From: an uncultured Tenacibaculum sp.
GTDB lineage: Bacteria; Bacteroidota; Bacteroidia; Flavobacteriales; Flavobacteriaceae
Assembly: GCF_947502995.1 (NCBI RefSeq)
Contig: NZ_CANNBW010000020.1
Location: forward strand, 1-64,000
DNA: 64,000 nt
Direction of reading: 5' to 3'
The position numbers and the translations under genes are program-made. Below the pieces are notes generated by a model that saw only the letters and a list, made by a program, of their open reading frames with translations, ran no database searches and was not told the DNA's origin. Shown here one piece after another: positions 41,299 through 50,826 of this stretch (within the stretch, counting starts at the first letter, position 1; each line of letters opens with the position of its first letter).

Positions 41299-43865
41299 TG
41301 ACGCTTAAAAAAAGGTACATTTTTCTTGCTCTTATTTTTATTTCGAATCTCCTTTTTTCTCAAAAAGATGGAGACAATAGTCACCTGAAAAATATTTTGA
41401 TAAGCTTAGAGAAAAAACATAATGTTAAATTCTCGTATGCAGATGATGTAATTAAAGATAAAAAAGTTAGTACTAAACTTTTACAACTTTCTTTTAAAGA
41501 ATTACTTGTTAAACTTGAGAAGCAAACCAATTTAATTTTTAAAAAAGTTTCCGATAGATATATACTTATTTTAGAGAAAGATAATGGTTCATTTATTTGC
41601 GGTTACGTAAAAGACAACTATTCTAATGAACCTATTTTTGGAGCGGAAGTTTACTTAGCAGATAATTCTATAGGAACTGTTACTAATGAAAAAGGATACT
41701 TTGAGTTGTCTGGACAGCGAAAAACAGATACCTTGGTTATTTCTTTATTAGGATACCAATCTAAACGAGTAATTATACCTCAACAAAAAAATACTGAATG
41801 CAGGCACTATACTATTGAAGAGCATTCTTCACAATTAAATGAAATCCTTATTACAAGTTATTTAACAGATGGAATTACAAAAAGCAATAATGGAACTATA
41901 GAAATTTCTCCTCAGAAGAGAGGAATTTTACCTGGATTAACAGAACCAGATGTACTTCAGAGTTTACAGTTATTACCAGACATTCAAAGTCCGAACGAAA
42001 CAACTTCTGGTTTGCATATCAGAGGTGGAACTCCAGACCATAATCTTGTCCTTTTTGATGGAATTAGAGTTTATAATCCTGCACATTTTTTTGGAATGAT
42101 TTCCGCTTTCAATCCTTATATAATTGATAAAGTAAACATTCAAACCAGTGGTGTAAATGCAAAATTTGGAAATCATATTGCTGGAGTTATTGATATAGAA
42201 ACTGACTCTAAAATAGATTCTATAATTTCTGGTGGATTCGGAACAAACTTAACTCACGCCGACGCTTTTTTAAAATTTCCGTTGAGTAAAAACACAGCTA
42301 TTCATATTGCTGGTAGAAGATCTTTAACCGACGCTTTAAATAGTATTACATTTCGAAGAATATCTGATCGTGTTTTTCAAAATTCAATTATAGCTAGTAA
42401 TGAACTTAACGATACTGAAAACTTTTTTGAAAAAGACAACACCTTCTTTTTTGATGATTTGCATATTAAATTTCTAGCTAATTTAGGTAAGAAAGATCGT
42501 CTTTCTTTAAGTCATATATACGTTAATAACAAACTAGATTATAGGTTTGGGAACGAAAATAGAAGTTTTATTCAAAATGATGATTTGTCTGTTCAAAATT
42601 TTGGAATTAGTGGTTCTTGGGATAGAATTTGGAACGATAATTTGAAGCAAAAGACTACTTTATACTATTCAAAATATAACTTAGATTACACTTTTAATGG
42701 AGAACAAACTGTTGGAATTCCATATACTGAATCTTCATTAAAAAAGAATGAAATAAAAGAGTTTAGTTTAAAATCTTCATTAAATACATCTTTTAATGAA
42801 AAACATCTACTAGGTTTTGGTATTGAATATATTAGAAACAGAGTTAATTTTACGCTAGGTCGAACATATTCACTTTTTCCTGTTAATGATTATAGAACAG
42901 AAGAGGAAAATACGAACAATACCTTTTCTTTATTTTCAGAATATCAATTTAAAAAGAACAAAGATTTCAATATAAATTTAGGTATTAGAAGCAGCTATTT
43001 TTCTATTGAAAAAAAATTCACTTTTGCTCCCCGATTATTCTTACAAACGAAATTAGCAGATAACGTTTGGGTAAATATTTCTTATGAAAAGAAATATCAA
43101 AATATTAGCCAATTAATAGAGTTCTCTACTAGTGATTTCGGTTTAGAAAATAAAGTTTGGAGCCTTTCTAATAAAGAAGAAATCCCGATTTTAAAAGCTG
43201 ATCAAATCTCTGCTGGTCTCGTGTTTAAAAATAATGGTTGGCTATTCGACCTTAACATGTATTATAAAGATGTAGACGGCTTGACTTCACTTTCGAGAGG
43301 TGTAACTTCAAATTCTAGTATCATATTAAATGGAGAAAGTACTTCTAAAGGTATTACAGCACTTTTGAAGAGAAAATTTGGTAATTATACCACTTGGATG
43401 AGTTATAGCTTAGGTGAAACTGATTTTACATTTCCTCTTGCTAATAACGGACAAGCATTTCCTGATGACAACGATATTCGACATAGTTTCTTTTGGTCTC
43501 ATAGTTATCGTATTGGACAATTTAATTTCTCTTTAGGTTGGAATTATAGAACAGGAATTCCTTTTACTCAGGTTGTTGAAACCAACGAAAACGGATTTCA
43601 GGATTTTGTAGTAAATGAAATTAATGGGGAACGATTAACACGTTATCATCGTTTAGATTTTTCTGCGACCTATAAATTCAATCTCTCTAAAAGTAAGCGT
43701 TGGAAAGGAAAATTAGGTGTTTCTTTTCTCAATATTTACAATAGAAAGAACCAACTACAAAGACGTTTTTTCCTTGCTAACGATGGCTTTGACGATGTGC
43801 TATCTAATGAAGAAACTTTTTCGTTAGGCTTTACTCCTAATGCAGTTTTTAGGATAGAGTTTTAA
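41298..43865 (+). CDS. TonB-dependent receptor with STN and CarboxypepD_reg domains
   Basis: Signal peptide (1-22), secretin/TonB short N-terminal (STN) domain (about 28-95), a carboxypeptidase-regulatory-like beta domain (about 100-180, GYVKDNYSNEPIFGAEVY), plug domain (about 205-300, GLHIRGGTPDHNLVLFDG) and 22-stranded barrel to the end (FRIEF). The STN domain contacts the FecR protein when substrate binds. The substrate is unknown; the plug resembles those of receptors paired with metallopeptidases, which fits the divergent HEFGH lipoprotein. Confidence 0.92.
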   Translation: MTLKKRYIFLALIFISNLLFSQKDGDNSHLKNILISLEKKHNVKFSYADDVIKDKKVSTKLLQLSFKELLVKLEKQTNLIFKKVSDRYILILEKDNGSFICGYVKDNYSNEPIFGAEVYLADNSIGTVTNEKGYFELSGQRKTDTLVISLLGYQSKRVIIPQQKNTECRHYTIEEHSSQLNEILITSYLTDGITKSNNGTIEISPQKRGILPGLTEPDVLQSLQLLPDIQSPNETTSGLHIRGGTPDHNLVLFDGIRVYNPAHFFGMISAFNPYIIDKVNIQTSGVNAKFGNHIAGVIDIETDSKIDSIISGGFGTNLTHADAFLKFPLSKNTAIHIAGRRSLTDALNSITFRRISDRVFQNSIIASNELNDTENFFEKDNTFFFDDLHIKFLANLGKKDRLSLSHIYVNNKLDYRFGNENRSFIQNDDLSVQNFGISGSWDRIWNDNLKQKTTLYYSKYNLDYTFNGEQTVGIPYTESSLKKNEIKEFSLKSSLNTSFNEKHLLGFGIEYIRNRVNFTLGRTYSLFPVNDYRTEEENTNNTFSLFSEYQFKKNKDFNINLGIRSSYFSIEKKFTFAPRLFLQTKLADNVWVNISYEKKYQNISQLIEFSTSDFGLENKVWSLSNKEEIPILKADQISAGLVFKNNGWLFDLNMYYKDVDGLTSLSRGVTSNSSIILNGESTSKGITALLKRKFGNYTTWMSYSLGETDFTFPLANNGQAFPDDNDIRHSFFWSHSYRIGQFNFSLGWNYRTGIPFTQVVETNENGFQDFVVNEINGERLTRYHRLDFSATYKFNLSKSKRWKGKLGVSFLNIYNRKNQLQRRFFLANDGFDDVLSNEETFSLGFTPNAVFRIEF

Positions 43866-43866
43866 A

Positions 43867-43914
43867 AGAGATACTTTGAGAACTTTTTTACAAACCCTCA
43901 AAGTTTAATCTCTT
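43867..43914. terminator. Hairpin between convergent genes
   Basis: AAGAGAT...TTGAG and CTCAA...ATCTCTT form an interrupted stem between the receptor gene and the SDR gene. The T run is weak, so this is a possible bidirectional terminator. Confidence 0.45.
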
Positions 43915-43926
43915 AACAAACATACA

Positions 43927-44748
43927 TTATATATTCAAATTCTTTTTCATCATACCAATAAACTCATCATCTTTCATAGTATCTCTCGCTTTTAGTAATT
44001 GTTTCGCATCTTCTCCTGCTCTGTATCTTAATGTTTCTGAATTATCAGTAGTCGCAGTATAAATTACATCTGCAATAAGTTCTGGTGTACTCATTGTATC
44101 AGCATCAAAAGCTTTTCCGAATCCTGCCATAGTAGTCGTTACAAAATCATTGTACGCTGTAAGGTTTTCATTATGCTGATAATCTAAAGATCTTCCTCCA
44201 AAATCAGTTGCAACACCACCAGGCTCAACTATTTTAACTTTAATTCCAAGTGGTTGAAGTTCATAATGCAAAGATTCACTAAAACCTTCTACTGCAAATT
44301 TTGTAGCATGATATAATGGCATCAAAGGAAAAGTCATACGACCACCTATAGAAGAAATATTAATAATAACTCCTTGTTTATTTTCTCTAAAATGTGGTAA
44401 TAAAGCTTTAGTAACATCAAACAATCCAAAAACATTTACATCAAATTGTCTTGCTACAGCTTCTCTACTTGCAGATTCAAAAGTTCCCATTAAACCGTAA
44501 CCAGCGTTATTTAAAAGAGCATCTATTTTTCCAAATTTTTCTATTCCTTCTTTAACTGACTTTTCTATTGAACCTAAATCTTGCACATCTAATTGATTAA
44601 CTAACACATTTTTTAAAGTATTTAACTCTTCTTCTTTTTCTAGCGATCTCATTGTTGCAATTACATTCCATCCTTCTTTTTGAAACTTTAATGCTGTTGC
44701 TCTACCTATACCTGTACTACTTCCTGTAATTAATATTGTTTTATTCAT
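43927..44748 (-). CDS. Short-chain dehydrogenase/reductase (SDR), 273 aa
   Basis: Classical SDR: cofactor motif TGSSTGIG (residues 8-15), NNAGYG, catalytic Ser in INISSIGG and YHATK. Length and motifs fit NAD(P)H-dependent oxidoreductases of broad range. It follows a second SDR gene by 13 bp, and an AraC regulator lies further upstream on the same strand, so the two SDRs are likely under its control. Confidence 0.92.
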   Translation of the reverse strand: MNKTILITGSSTGIGRATALKFQKEGWNVIATMRSLEKEEELNTLKNVLVNQLDVQDLGSIEKSVKEGIEKFGKIDALLNNAGYGLMGTFESASREAVARQFDVNVFGLFDVTKALLPHFRENKQGVIINISSIGGRMTFPLMPLYHATKFAVEGFSESLHYELQPLGIKVKIVEPGGVATDFGGRSLDYQHNENLTAYNDFVTTTMAGFGKAFDADTMSTPELIADVIYTATTDNSETLRYRAGEDAKQLLKARDTMKDDEFIGMMKKNLNI

Positions 44749-44761
44749 TTAAAATCTATTT

Positions 44762-45724
44762 TTATTTTAATCCTACTAGTTTGTAACTCTTTTCAACTAA
44801 CTTTTGCGCTGCTTTCATATCAGATGCATTAGGGTTTGGTGATTCCATTGGCCAACCTCCTTTTTTACATTCTTTATCTCTATATAAAACACTATGCTGA
44901 CTGAAATATGCTCCTGAATGTTTTGGGACATCATCTGACAATAAAACGTGAAGAGAAGTTTGCGCAGATTCCCAATTACTATTAGATATTGATTTGGTTA
45001 AAGGTTTAGCTAAAGTCATTAAGGTTCTTACGAAGAAATTACCTCCACTTCCGAAATTAGATCTTGCCCAACCAGGATGAATTGAAGCTGTGGTTACATT
45101 GTGTTCTTTTAATCTTTCTGCTAGTTCCATTGCATATTGAACAGTTGCTACTTTAGCTTCTCCATATGCTGCGAAATTGTTATACTTTCTATTAATAAAA
45201 TTTAAATCGTTTAAATGAACTTTATATCGTTGTTTAGATGAACCAGCATGAACAACAGATGATAATATTCCTATTCTTGAACCATGAGTATTTTTTAAAG
45301 TATCTAATAAAAGTTCTGTAAGTAAAAAATGACCTAGAAAATTAACTCCGAATGTTTTTTCAAAGCCATCTTCAGTATATTGAATTCGGTTCTCCATAAC
45401 AACCATTCCTGCATTACACATTAACCCATCTAATGATTGATATTTTTGAAGAAATAAAGACACAAACTTTCTAACAGACCATAAATTCGCCAAGTCAAGT
45501 TCAATAATATCATAACTTCCTTTCAAGTAATAAAAAGAAGCTGCTACTTCTTTAGCTGCATCAACTCTTCTACAAGCCATTACTACGTGAGCTCCTTGAT
45601 TAATTAACTGTCTGGTAGTTTCTAAACCTACACCAGAATTTGCTCCTGTTACTAAATATGTTTTTCCAGTTAAATCTTTATTTAAGGTGTCTTTATCACA
45701 CCAAATCATGTGTTTATGACTCAT
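44762..45724 (-). CDS. SDR family oxidoreductase (retinol dehydrogenase-like), 320 aa
   Basis: Cofactor motif TGANSGVG (residues 22-29), CNAGMV, catalytic ILSSVVHAG and YGEAK, and a longer C-terminal end than its neighbour, as in the retinol dehydrogenase/WW-domain oxidoreductase-like group. First gene of a two-gene operon. A tandem 21-bp repeat lies about 48 bp upstream of its start codon. Confidence 0.9.
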   Translation of the reverse strand: MSHKHMIWCDKDTLNKDLTGKTYLVTGANSGVGLETTRQLINQGAHVVMACRRVDAAKEVAASFYYLKGSYDIIELDLANLWSVRKFVSLFLQKYQSLDGLMCNAGMVVMENRIQYTEDGFEKTFGVNFLGHFLLTELLLDTLKNTHGSRIGILSSVVHAGSSKQRYKVHLNDLNFINRKYNNFAAYGEAKVATVQYAMELAERLKEHNVTTASIHPGWARSNFGSGGNFFVRTLMTLAKPLTKSISNSNWESAQTSLHVLLSDDVPKHSGAYFSQHSVLYRDKECKKGGWPMESPNPNASDMKAAQKLVEKSYKLVGLK

Positions 45725-45771
45725 TATCTTTGTATTTATATTACAAAGAAACGCCTACTTTAATCGCTTTT

Positions 45772-45812
45772 AAAACACTATCTTCAGAAGTAAAAACACT
45801 ATCTTCAGAAGT
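45772..45812. promoter_or_regulatory. Tandem 21-bp repeat upstream of the SDR operon, candidate AraC operator
   Basis: The unit AAAACACTATCTTCAGAAGT is present twice, starting at 45,772 and 45,793, a period of exactly 21 bp. AraC-family proteins commonly bind direct half-sites two helical turns apart, and an AraC gene lies just beyond it. Confidence 0.5.
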
Positions 45813-45840
45813 AAAAAAGCTTCATCTAAATTGATGAAGC
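45813..45840 (-). terminator. Terminator of the AraC gene
   Basis: GCTTCATC and GATGAAGC with a T run on the minus strand, 9 bp behind the AraC stop. Confidence 0.75.
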
Positions 45841-45848
45841 CCTTATAT

Positions 45849-46772
45849 TTAATGAATAGTTTTCTTTCTAAATTCTCCTGGACTTTCGCCTACTTTTTTC
45901 TTTAACATTCTACTGAAATAGTGAGGATAGTTAAATCCTAAATCATAAGCAATTTCACTTACAGAAAAACCTGTATTTAAGAGTTTATTTTTTGCTAGTT
46001 TTATAATATAATCGTCTATATAGTCTTTTGTACTCTTACCAGTTTCTTTTTTTAATAAATCACTAAGGTAATTGGTTGAGAAATGAACTTTTTGAGCAAA
46101 ATATTCTGAAGTTGGAGTTCCTCGTTCTACTTGTAAATTATTATCATAATATTCTCTTATTAATTCTTCTACCTTACTCATCACATCAGAATTATGATGT
46201 TCTCTAGTTATAAATTGACGATCATAAAATCGTTTAGAATAATTTAAAAGTAACTGTAAGTTTGTGATTATTACTTCTTGAGTATGTTTATCGATATTTG
46301 ATACCAACTCAGTTTTAATATTTGCTACAATATCTATAAGTGTATTTTCCTCTTTTTTAGACAAATGTAAAGCTTCGTGAGTACTGTAATTAAAGAAGTT
46401 ATAACTGTTTATTTTTTTACCTAAATCAAAATTTCGAATCAAACTTGGATGAAAAACAAGCATAAAACCATAGGTACTTGGTGTATGAGAATTAGAAGTG
46501 ATTACTTGATTAGGAGCTATAAAACTGAGTACTCCTTCTTCGAAATCATATTTATTTCTACCATAATGCATACCGCAATCACCATCTTTTAAAATAATAC
46601 TGTATAACTCAGAACTCATTTTAACACCTTCATATTGACTTTTAATTTCTTGAGGTAATTCATCAATTTTTTTTACATCAATAATACCTATTAATGGATG
46701 TGTAGGCTTATTAAAATCAAAAGCATCAAACAACTGAGTAACTGACTCTATTCTAACTATTTCATTTGACAT
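45849..46772 (-). CDS. AraC family transcriptional regulator
   Basis: N-terminal sensor region (about residues 1-190) and C-terminal AraC-type double HTH (about 200-305, SKVEELIREYYDNNLQVERG, VSEIAYDLGFNYPHYFSRML, KKKVGESPGEFRK). The frame opens at 46,799 but ATG at 46,772 (MSNEIVRIESV) is the likely start. It lies directly upstream of two SDR genes on the same strand; this arrangement of AraC plus SDR genes is common in Flavobacteria. Confidence 0.9.
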   Translation of the reverse strand: MSNEIVRIESVTQLFDAFDFNKPTHPLIGIIDVKKIDELPQEIKSQYEGVKMSSELYSIILKDGDCGMHYGRNKYDFEEGVLSFIAPNQVITSNSHTPSTYGFMLVFHPSLIRNFDLGKKINSYNFFNYSTHEALHLSKKEENTLIDIVANIKTELVSNIDKHTQEVIITNLQLLLNYSKRFYDRQFITREHHNSDVMSKVEELIREYYDNNLQVERGTPTSEYFAQKVHFSTNYLSDLLKKETGKSTKDYIDDYIIKLAKNKLLNTGFSVSEIAYDLGFNYPHYFSRMLKKKVGESPGEFRKKTIH

Positions 46773-46952
46773 AAAGTAAGATTTAAATACATAATACAAA
46801 CTTATAAGTTATAAAAAAGAACATAGAACACTAATTACTGAAATTAAAATTTAGATTTCTTGAAATTGTGTTTTCATAATTAACGTATATAAACTTTATA
46901 GGGTTTTACTAAACTCAGTTGTAATAGTATAGTTAAACATAAATATGATATT

Positions 46953-48155
46953 ATGAAAAAAACTTTACTAATTACGGCGTTACTTTCTACATTATTTTCT
47001 TGTTCTAATGATGATGAACTTAGTAATTCAACATCTGAATGTAGTGAATTAGATAAGATTAAAATTGTCACAAATAATAAAAGCACTACAACTTGCGAAG
47101 CTAAATATGAGTTCAATTCTGATAGTTTTTCCAACCTAAAATATGATTGGTATATTAATAATAAACGTATTGACAATTCAACGGAAAACACCTCTACTCT
47201 TTCATATACGTTTACTGAAAATGGAACTTATGAAATATGTATGAAACCGATTGTAACAAATGGAACTTGTACACTTCAAAAAAAATGTATTACACTAGAT
47301 ATTGAAGATTTAAAGATAGGAACTGTAAAAGATATTCAAGATTATTTAGTCGGACTAGATGGACCTATGAACCCTGTATTAAAAGGAAATGAACTGTATT
47401 TTTCAGAATCAATAAGATCTTTTAATAGAATTTCTAAAATAGATATTACAGAAGCAACACCAACAATAAAAGAAGTTGTGTTAATACCTAAATCGGCAAC
47501 TTTATTTGAAGTTCCTCTTATATCGGCTCTTGTATTTAAAGATAATATCCTTTATGCTGCAGAAAGTAGAAATGGTAATAACCTTGGAAATATTTACAAA
47601 ATAGATGTTACTGCTGATTCTCCTAAAGCAGAAAGCATAGCAAAATTTCTAAAACCGACCGACTTAGCTTTTAAAGGAAATGATTTATATGTTGCAGATT
47701 TAGGTAATAGTACTAATTCAGATCAGAGTACAATTTATAAAATAGATGTTACTAGTTCTGAAATAAAAAAAGAAGTAGTAATAAAACCTACGTTAGCGCC
47801 TATTAGTATAGCTTTTAAAGGAGATGAACTTTTTATGATTTTAAGGCCTAATAGATTTTCTGGTGGACAAATTTCAAAAATTAACGTTACGAAAAACTCA
47901 CCTCAACTTACCGATATAGCTACAGGACTTAATCTTCCGAGAAAAATTACTTTTATTGGAAACGATTTATACTTATTCGATTATAGTTTAAAAGAAATTT
48001 TAAGAGTAGATACAGGATCTGGAGCTATGACTAGTATTATTTCAAATGGACCAGATAATTTTCAGAACTTTATTTTTACAAATGGAGCTGTATTTTTAAC
48101 ATCTTATACGAAGAGAAAAATTCAAAAAATCACTTTAAATTGTAGTGAATTATAA
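46953..48155 (+). CDS. Beta-propeller lipoprotein with PKD-like domain
   Basis: Lipoprotein signal (LLITALLSTLFSCSNDD), a PKD-like beta domain (about residues 30-115, KYDWYINNKRIDNS, SYTFTENGTYEICMK) and an NHL/SMP-30-like propeller whose blades repeat GNELYFSE, KDNILYAAE, GNDLYVAD, GDELFMIL and GNDLYLFD. It is probably on the outer membrane; ligand unknown. A strong terminator follows. Monocistronic. Confidence 0.85.
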   Translation: MKKTLLITALLSTLFSCSNDDELSNSTSECSELDKIKIVTNNKSTTTCEAKYEFNSDSFSNLKYDWYINNKRIDNSTENTSTLSYTFTENGTYEICMKPIVTNGTCTLQKKCITLDIEDLKIGTVKDIQDYLVGLDGPMNPVLKGNELYFSESIRSFNRISKIDITEATPTIKEVVLIPKSATLFEVPLISALVFKDNILYAAESRNGNNLGNIYKIDVTADSPKAESIAKFLKPTDLAFKGNDLYVADLGNSTNSDQSTIYKIDVTSSEIKKEVVIKPTLAPISIAFKGDELFMILRPNRFSGGQISKINVTKNSPQLTDIATGLNLPRKITFIGNDLYLFDYSLKEILRVDTGSGAMTSIISNGPDNFQNFIFTNGAVFLTSYTKRKIQKITLNCSEL

Positions 48156-48194
48156 TTGTAAATTAATTCTATAAAAACATAATATTCTAGAATA

Positions 48195-48227
48195 AAAAAG
48201 CTTCATCTATTATGATGAAGCTTTTTT
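48195..48227 (+). terminator. Intrinsic terminator
   Basis: AAAAAGCTTCATC and GATGAAGCTTTTT. It resembles the terminator of the AraC gene at 45,813 in its GCTTCATC stem. Confidence 0.8.
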
Positions 48228-48257
48228 ATTTCTATTCTCTATAGCTCTTTGAATCCT

Positions 48258-48295
48258 TTTCCTTGAATTCACTTCATTTTTCCTTGAATTCATTG
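48258..48295. promoter_or_regulatory. Direct repeats 21 bp apart upstream of the TonB receptor
   Basis: CCTTGAATTCA occurs at 48,261 and 48,282, a period of 21 bp, and CTTTGAATCC at 48,246 is a weaker relative. LytTR regulators bind direct repeats about 21 bp apart, and a LytTR gene lies behind the receptor. The sequence does not match a published LytTR consensus that I can recall in detail. Confidence 0.4.
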
Positions 48296-48366
48296 TATAG
48301 CTATTTCAAAACGTACATCTTCAAAATACTTTTGAGCTGTAATTAAACGTGAAATATTATACAACT

Positions 48367-50736
48367 ATGAAAATTATAGCCACATTTTTAACTCTTTTTA
48401 TTTATACTATTAGTTTTGCACAAACCTTTACTGGAAAAGTAATCGACAAACAAAACCAACCTATTTCATTTGCAAATATTGTCGCAAAAAATAAAATCGA
48501 TAATTCTATAATCACAGGAGTAATTTCTGATGAAAATGGTGAATTTTCTATTAAAACAAAAAAAGAAAATATATTCTTAGAAATTAGTTTTGTTGGGTTT
48601 ACTACTAAAAAAATATTTCCAACTCAATCTAACATCGGAACTATTGTTTTAGAAGAAGAAGGAGAACAATTACAAGAAATTGTAATTACTGCTCGTAAAA
48701 AGTTAATTCAACAAAAAGTAGATCGTTTGGTATTTAATGTAGAAAATACAGTAGCAGGAACTGGAGGAACTTCTCTTGATGCATTAAAATCTACTCCAAG
48801 TGTAAATGTAGATACCGATAAACTAGCTATTGTTGGTAAAGGGAATGTTCGTGTAATGGTAAACGATAGAATTATTCAGTTATCTGGTAATGAATTAATG
48901 GCTTATTTAAATACAATTGCTTCAGATGATATCAAAAACATTGAAGTTATCACAACTCCTCCGTCTAAATACGATGCCGAAGGTGATAGCGGATTAATTA
49001 ATATTGTATTAAAAAAATCAAAAGAAAACAGCTGGAATAATCAAATTAGAACTTCTTATACTCAAGCAACATTTCCTTTATTTAATGTCGGAAATACATT
49101 TAACTACAATAAAGATAAAATAAGTCTCGTAGCTTCATTAAATGGAACCAAGGGAAATTCAGCTCAATTCAATGAGTTTGATATTATTTATCCTTCTGCT
49201 TCGACAGTTACTAATTTAGACATGAAAAATAGAGAACAGTTAATTTCTGGTCGATTTGGTTTAGATTACGACTTAACAGAAAACACTTCTATAGGAATCT
49301 TATATTCAGGATCATATGAAGATAAAGGTATTGTTGATGAAGGAAAAACTTTAACTAATGATGGAAATGGAACATTTACTGATAATTTTGGTAATGCTGA
49401 TTTAACAAATGAAAATCATTCGATAAATGCACATTACATTCAAAAATTAGACACACTCGGAAGAAAATTATCTGTAGATGTAGATTACTTCAATTTCAAA
49501 ATTGCCAACACTAGAAATTTTAGTAGTGAACAGTTTATTACAAATCCTAGTTTTTTTGAAGCTGAAAATAGCACGAATCAAGAAATTAAAAATTATAGTG
49601 GTCGAATTGACATTCAACATCCAAGTAAATGGGGAAATTTTTCTTACGGAGCTAAAACGACATTTACTGAAACTGATAGCGACGTATCATTTTATAATAA
49701 AACAACTGGAACACCAATTTTTGATCCAACCCAAAGCAACGAGTTTATATATTCAGAAAACATTAATGCTTTATATGCTGATGTATCTAAATCACTAGGA
49801 AAAAAATGGCAAACAAAAGTTGGATTACGTTTTGAAAACACAAGAACAAAAGGAATTTCAAAAACGAACAATCAAACAAATATTAATTCATATAATAAGT
49901 TATTTCCATCTGTTTTCATTGGATATAACCCAAGTAAAGAGAATATGTTTAACTTAAGTTACAGTAGAAGAATTAAGAGACCAAGTTTCGAACTTTTAAA
50001 TCCATTTCGTTTTTATATAAATTCTATTTCATACCAAGAAGGAAATCCATTTTTAAACCCTCAAATTTCTGAAAATATAGAACTTAAACACATCTATAAA
50101 GGAAAACTTATCAGTAAAGCATTTGTAAGTTATGTAGACGATGGATATTTCAATATTATTAGAGCAGAAGATGGAACACAACAAAGAATTGTAGTTACTT
50201 ACGAAAACTTTTATAAAGCTTATAACTACGGGTTAACTGAAACCTTTTTATATAATCCAACAAAATGGTGGAATATGACTACCCAAGCTACGCTATCGAG
50301 AATGGATACACGTTACAAAGACGGATTTAATTTAAATGCTGAATTATTAAGCGGTTGGAATTTTCAATTATACAATAGAAATACATTTCAATTAAATGAG
50401 GCCAAAACTATTCAAGCAGAGACAACATTAATTTATGCTTCGCCTCAAAAACTTATGTATTTTTCAGTATCAGAAATGGTAAATTTAGACTTAGGGTTAA
50501 AGTTTTCTATGTTAGATAAAAAATTGAATTGCACACTTGCTTTAAATGACATTTTCAGAAGAAGAGCTACAAAAGTTAATACGAAAACAAATGGTATTGA
50601 TCAGACATATTATAATTATTTTGACACAAGAAATTTTAAAATAAGTTTAAACTATAGTTTTGGTAATAAGAAAATAAAAGTGAATCAACGTAGTTCTGGA
50701 AACGAAGACGAACAAAACAGAGCAAAAAATAATTAA
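48367..50736 (+). CDS. Outer-membrane TonB receptor-like protein (CarboxypepD_reg, OMP_b-brl_3)
   Basis: Signal peptide (MKIIATFLTLFIYTISFAQ), CarboxypepD_reg-like domain (about residues 20-100, FTGKVIDKQNQPISFANIVA), plug-like domain (about 115-220, KIEV-type motifs NIEVITTPPSKYDAEGDSG), then a barrel of the OMP_b-brl_3 family. The frame opens at 48,349 but ATG at 48,367 gives the proper signal. The final basic tail is not a typical barrel end. It forms a group with a LytS-type kinase and a LytTR regulator just behind. Confidence 0.9.
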   Translation: MKIIATFLTLFIYTISFAQTFTGKVIDKQNQPISFANIVAKNKIDNSIITGVISDENGEFSIKTKKENIFLEISFVGFTTKKIFPTQSNIGTIVLEEEGEQLQEIVITARKKLIQQKVDRLVFNVENTVAGTGGTSLDALKSTPSVNVDTDKLAIVGKGNVRVMVNDRIIQLSGNELMAYLNTIASDDIKNIEVITTPPSKYDAEGDSGLINIVLKKSKENSWNNQIRTSYTQATFPLFNVGNTFNYNKDKISLVASLNGTKGNSAQFNEFDIIYPSASTVTNLDMKNREQLISGRFGLDYDLTENTSIGILYSGSYEDKGIVDEGKTLTNDGNGTFTDNFGNADLTNENHSINAHYIQKLDTLGRKLSVDVDYFNFKIANTRNFSSEQFITNPSFFEAENSTNQEIKNYSGRIDIQHPSKWGNFSYGAKTTFTETDSDVSFYNKTTGTPIFDPTQSNEFIYSENINALYADVSKSLGKKWQTKVGLRFENTRTKGISKTNNQTNINSYNKLFPSVFIGYNPSKENMFNLSYSRRIKRPSFELLNPFRFYINSISYQEGNPFLNPQISENIELKHIYKGKLISKAFVSYVDDGYFNIIRAEDGTQQRIVVTYENFYKAYNYGLTETFLYNPTKWWNMTTQATLSRMDTRYKDGFNLNAELLSGWNFQLYNRNTFQLNEAKTIQAETTLIYASPQKLMYFSVSEMVNLDLGLKFSMLDKKLNCTLALNDIFRRRATKVNTKTNGIDQTYYNYFDTRNFKISLNYSFGNKKIKVNQRSSGNEDEQNRAKNN

Positions 50737-50826
50737 CAAAAAGTAAAGCTGTTTTAGAGTATTTTATTCTTTAAACAGCTTTATTATTCTCAAAAAATGT
50801 ATTTTTCAAACTTAAAAGTTTAAGAA

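Noticed and set aside
45640..45834. Plus-strand frame across the start of the SDR gene and the 21-bp repeat
   Set aside because: It overlaps a real gene start, the tandem repeat and a terminator, and its sequence is repetitive.
46880..47191. Minus-strand frame over the start of the propeller lipoprotein gene
   Set aside because: Shadow of a convincing lipoprotein gene.
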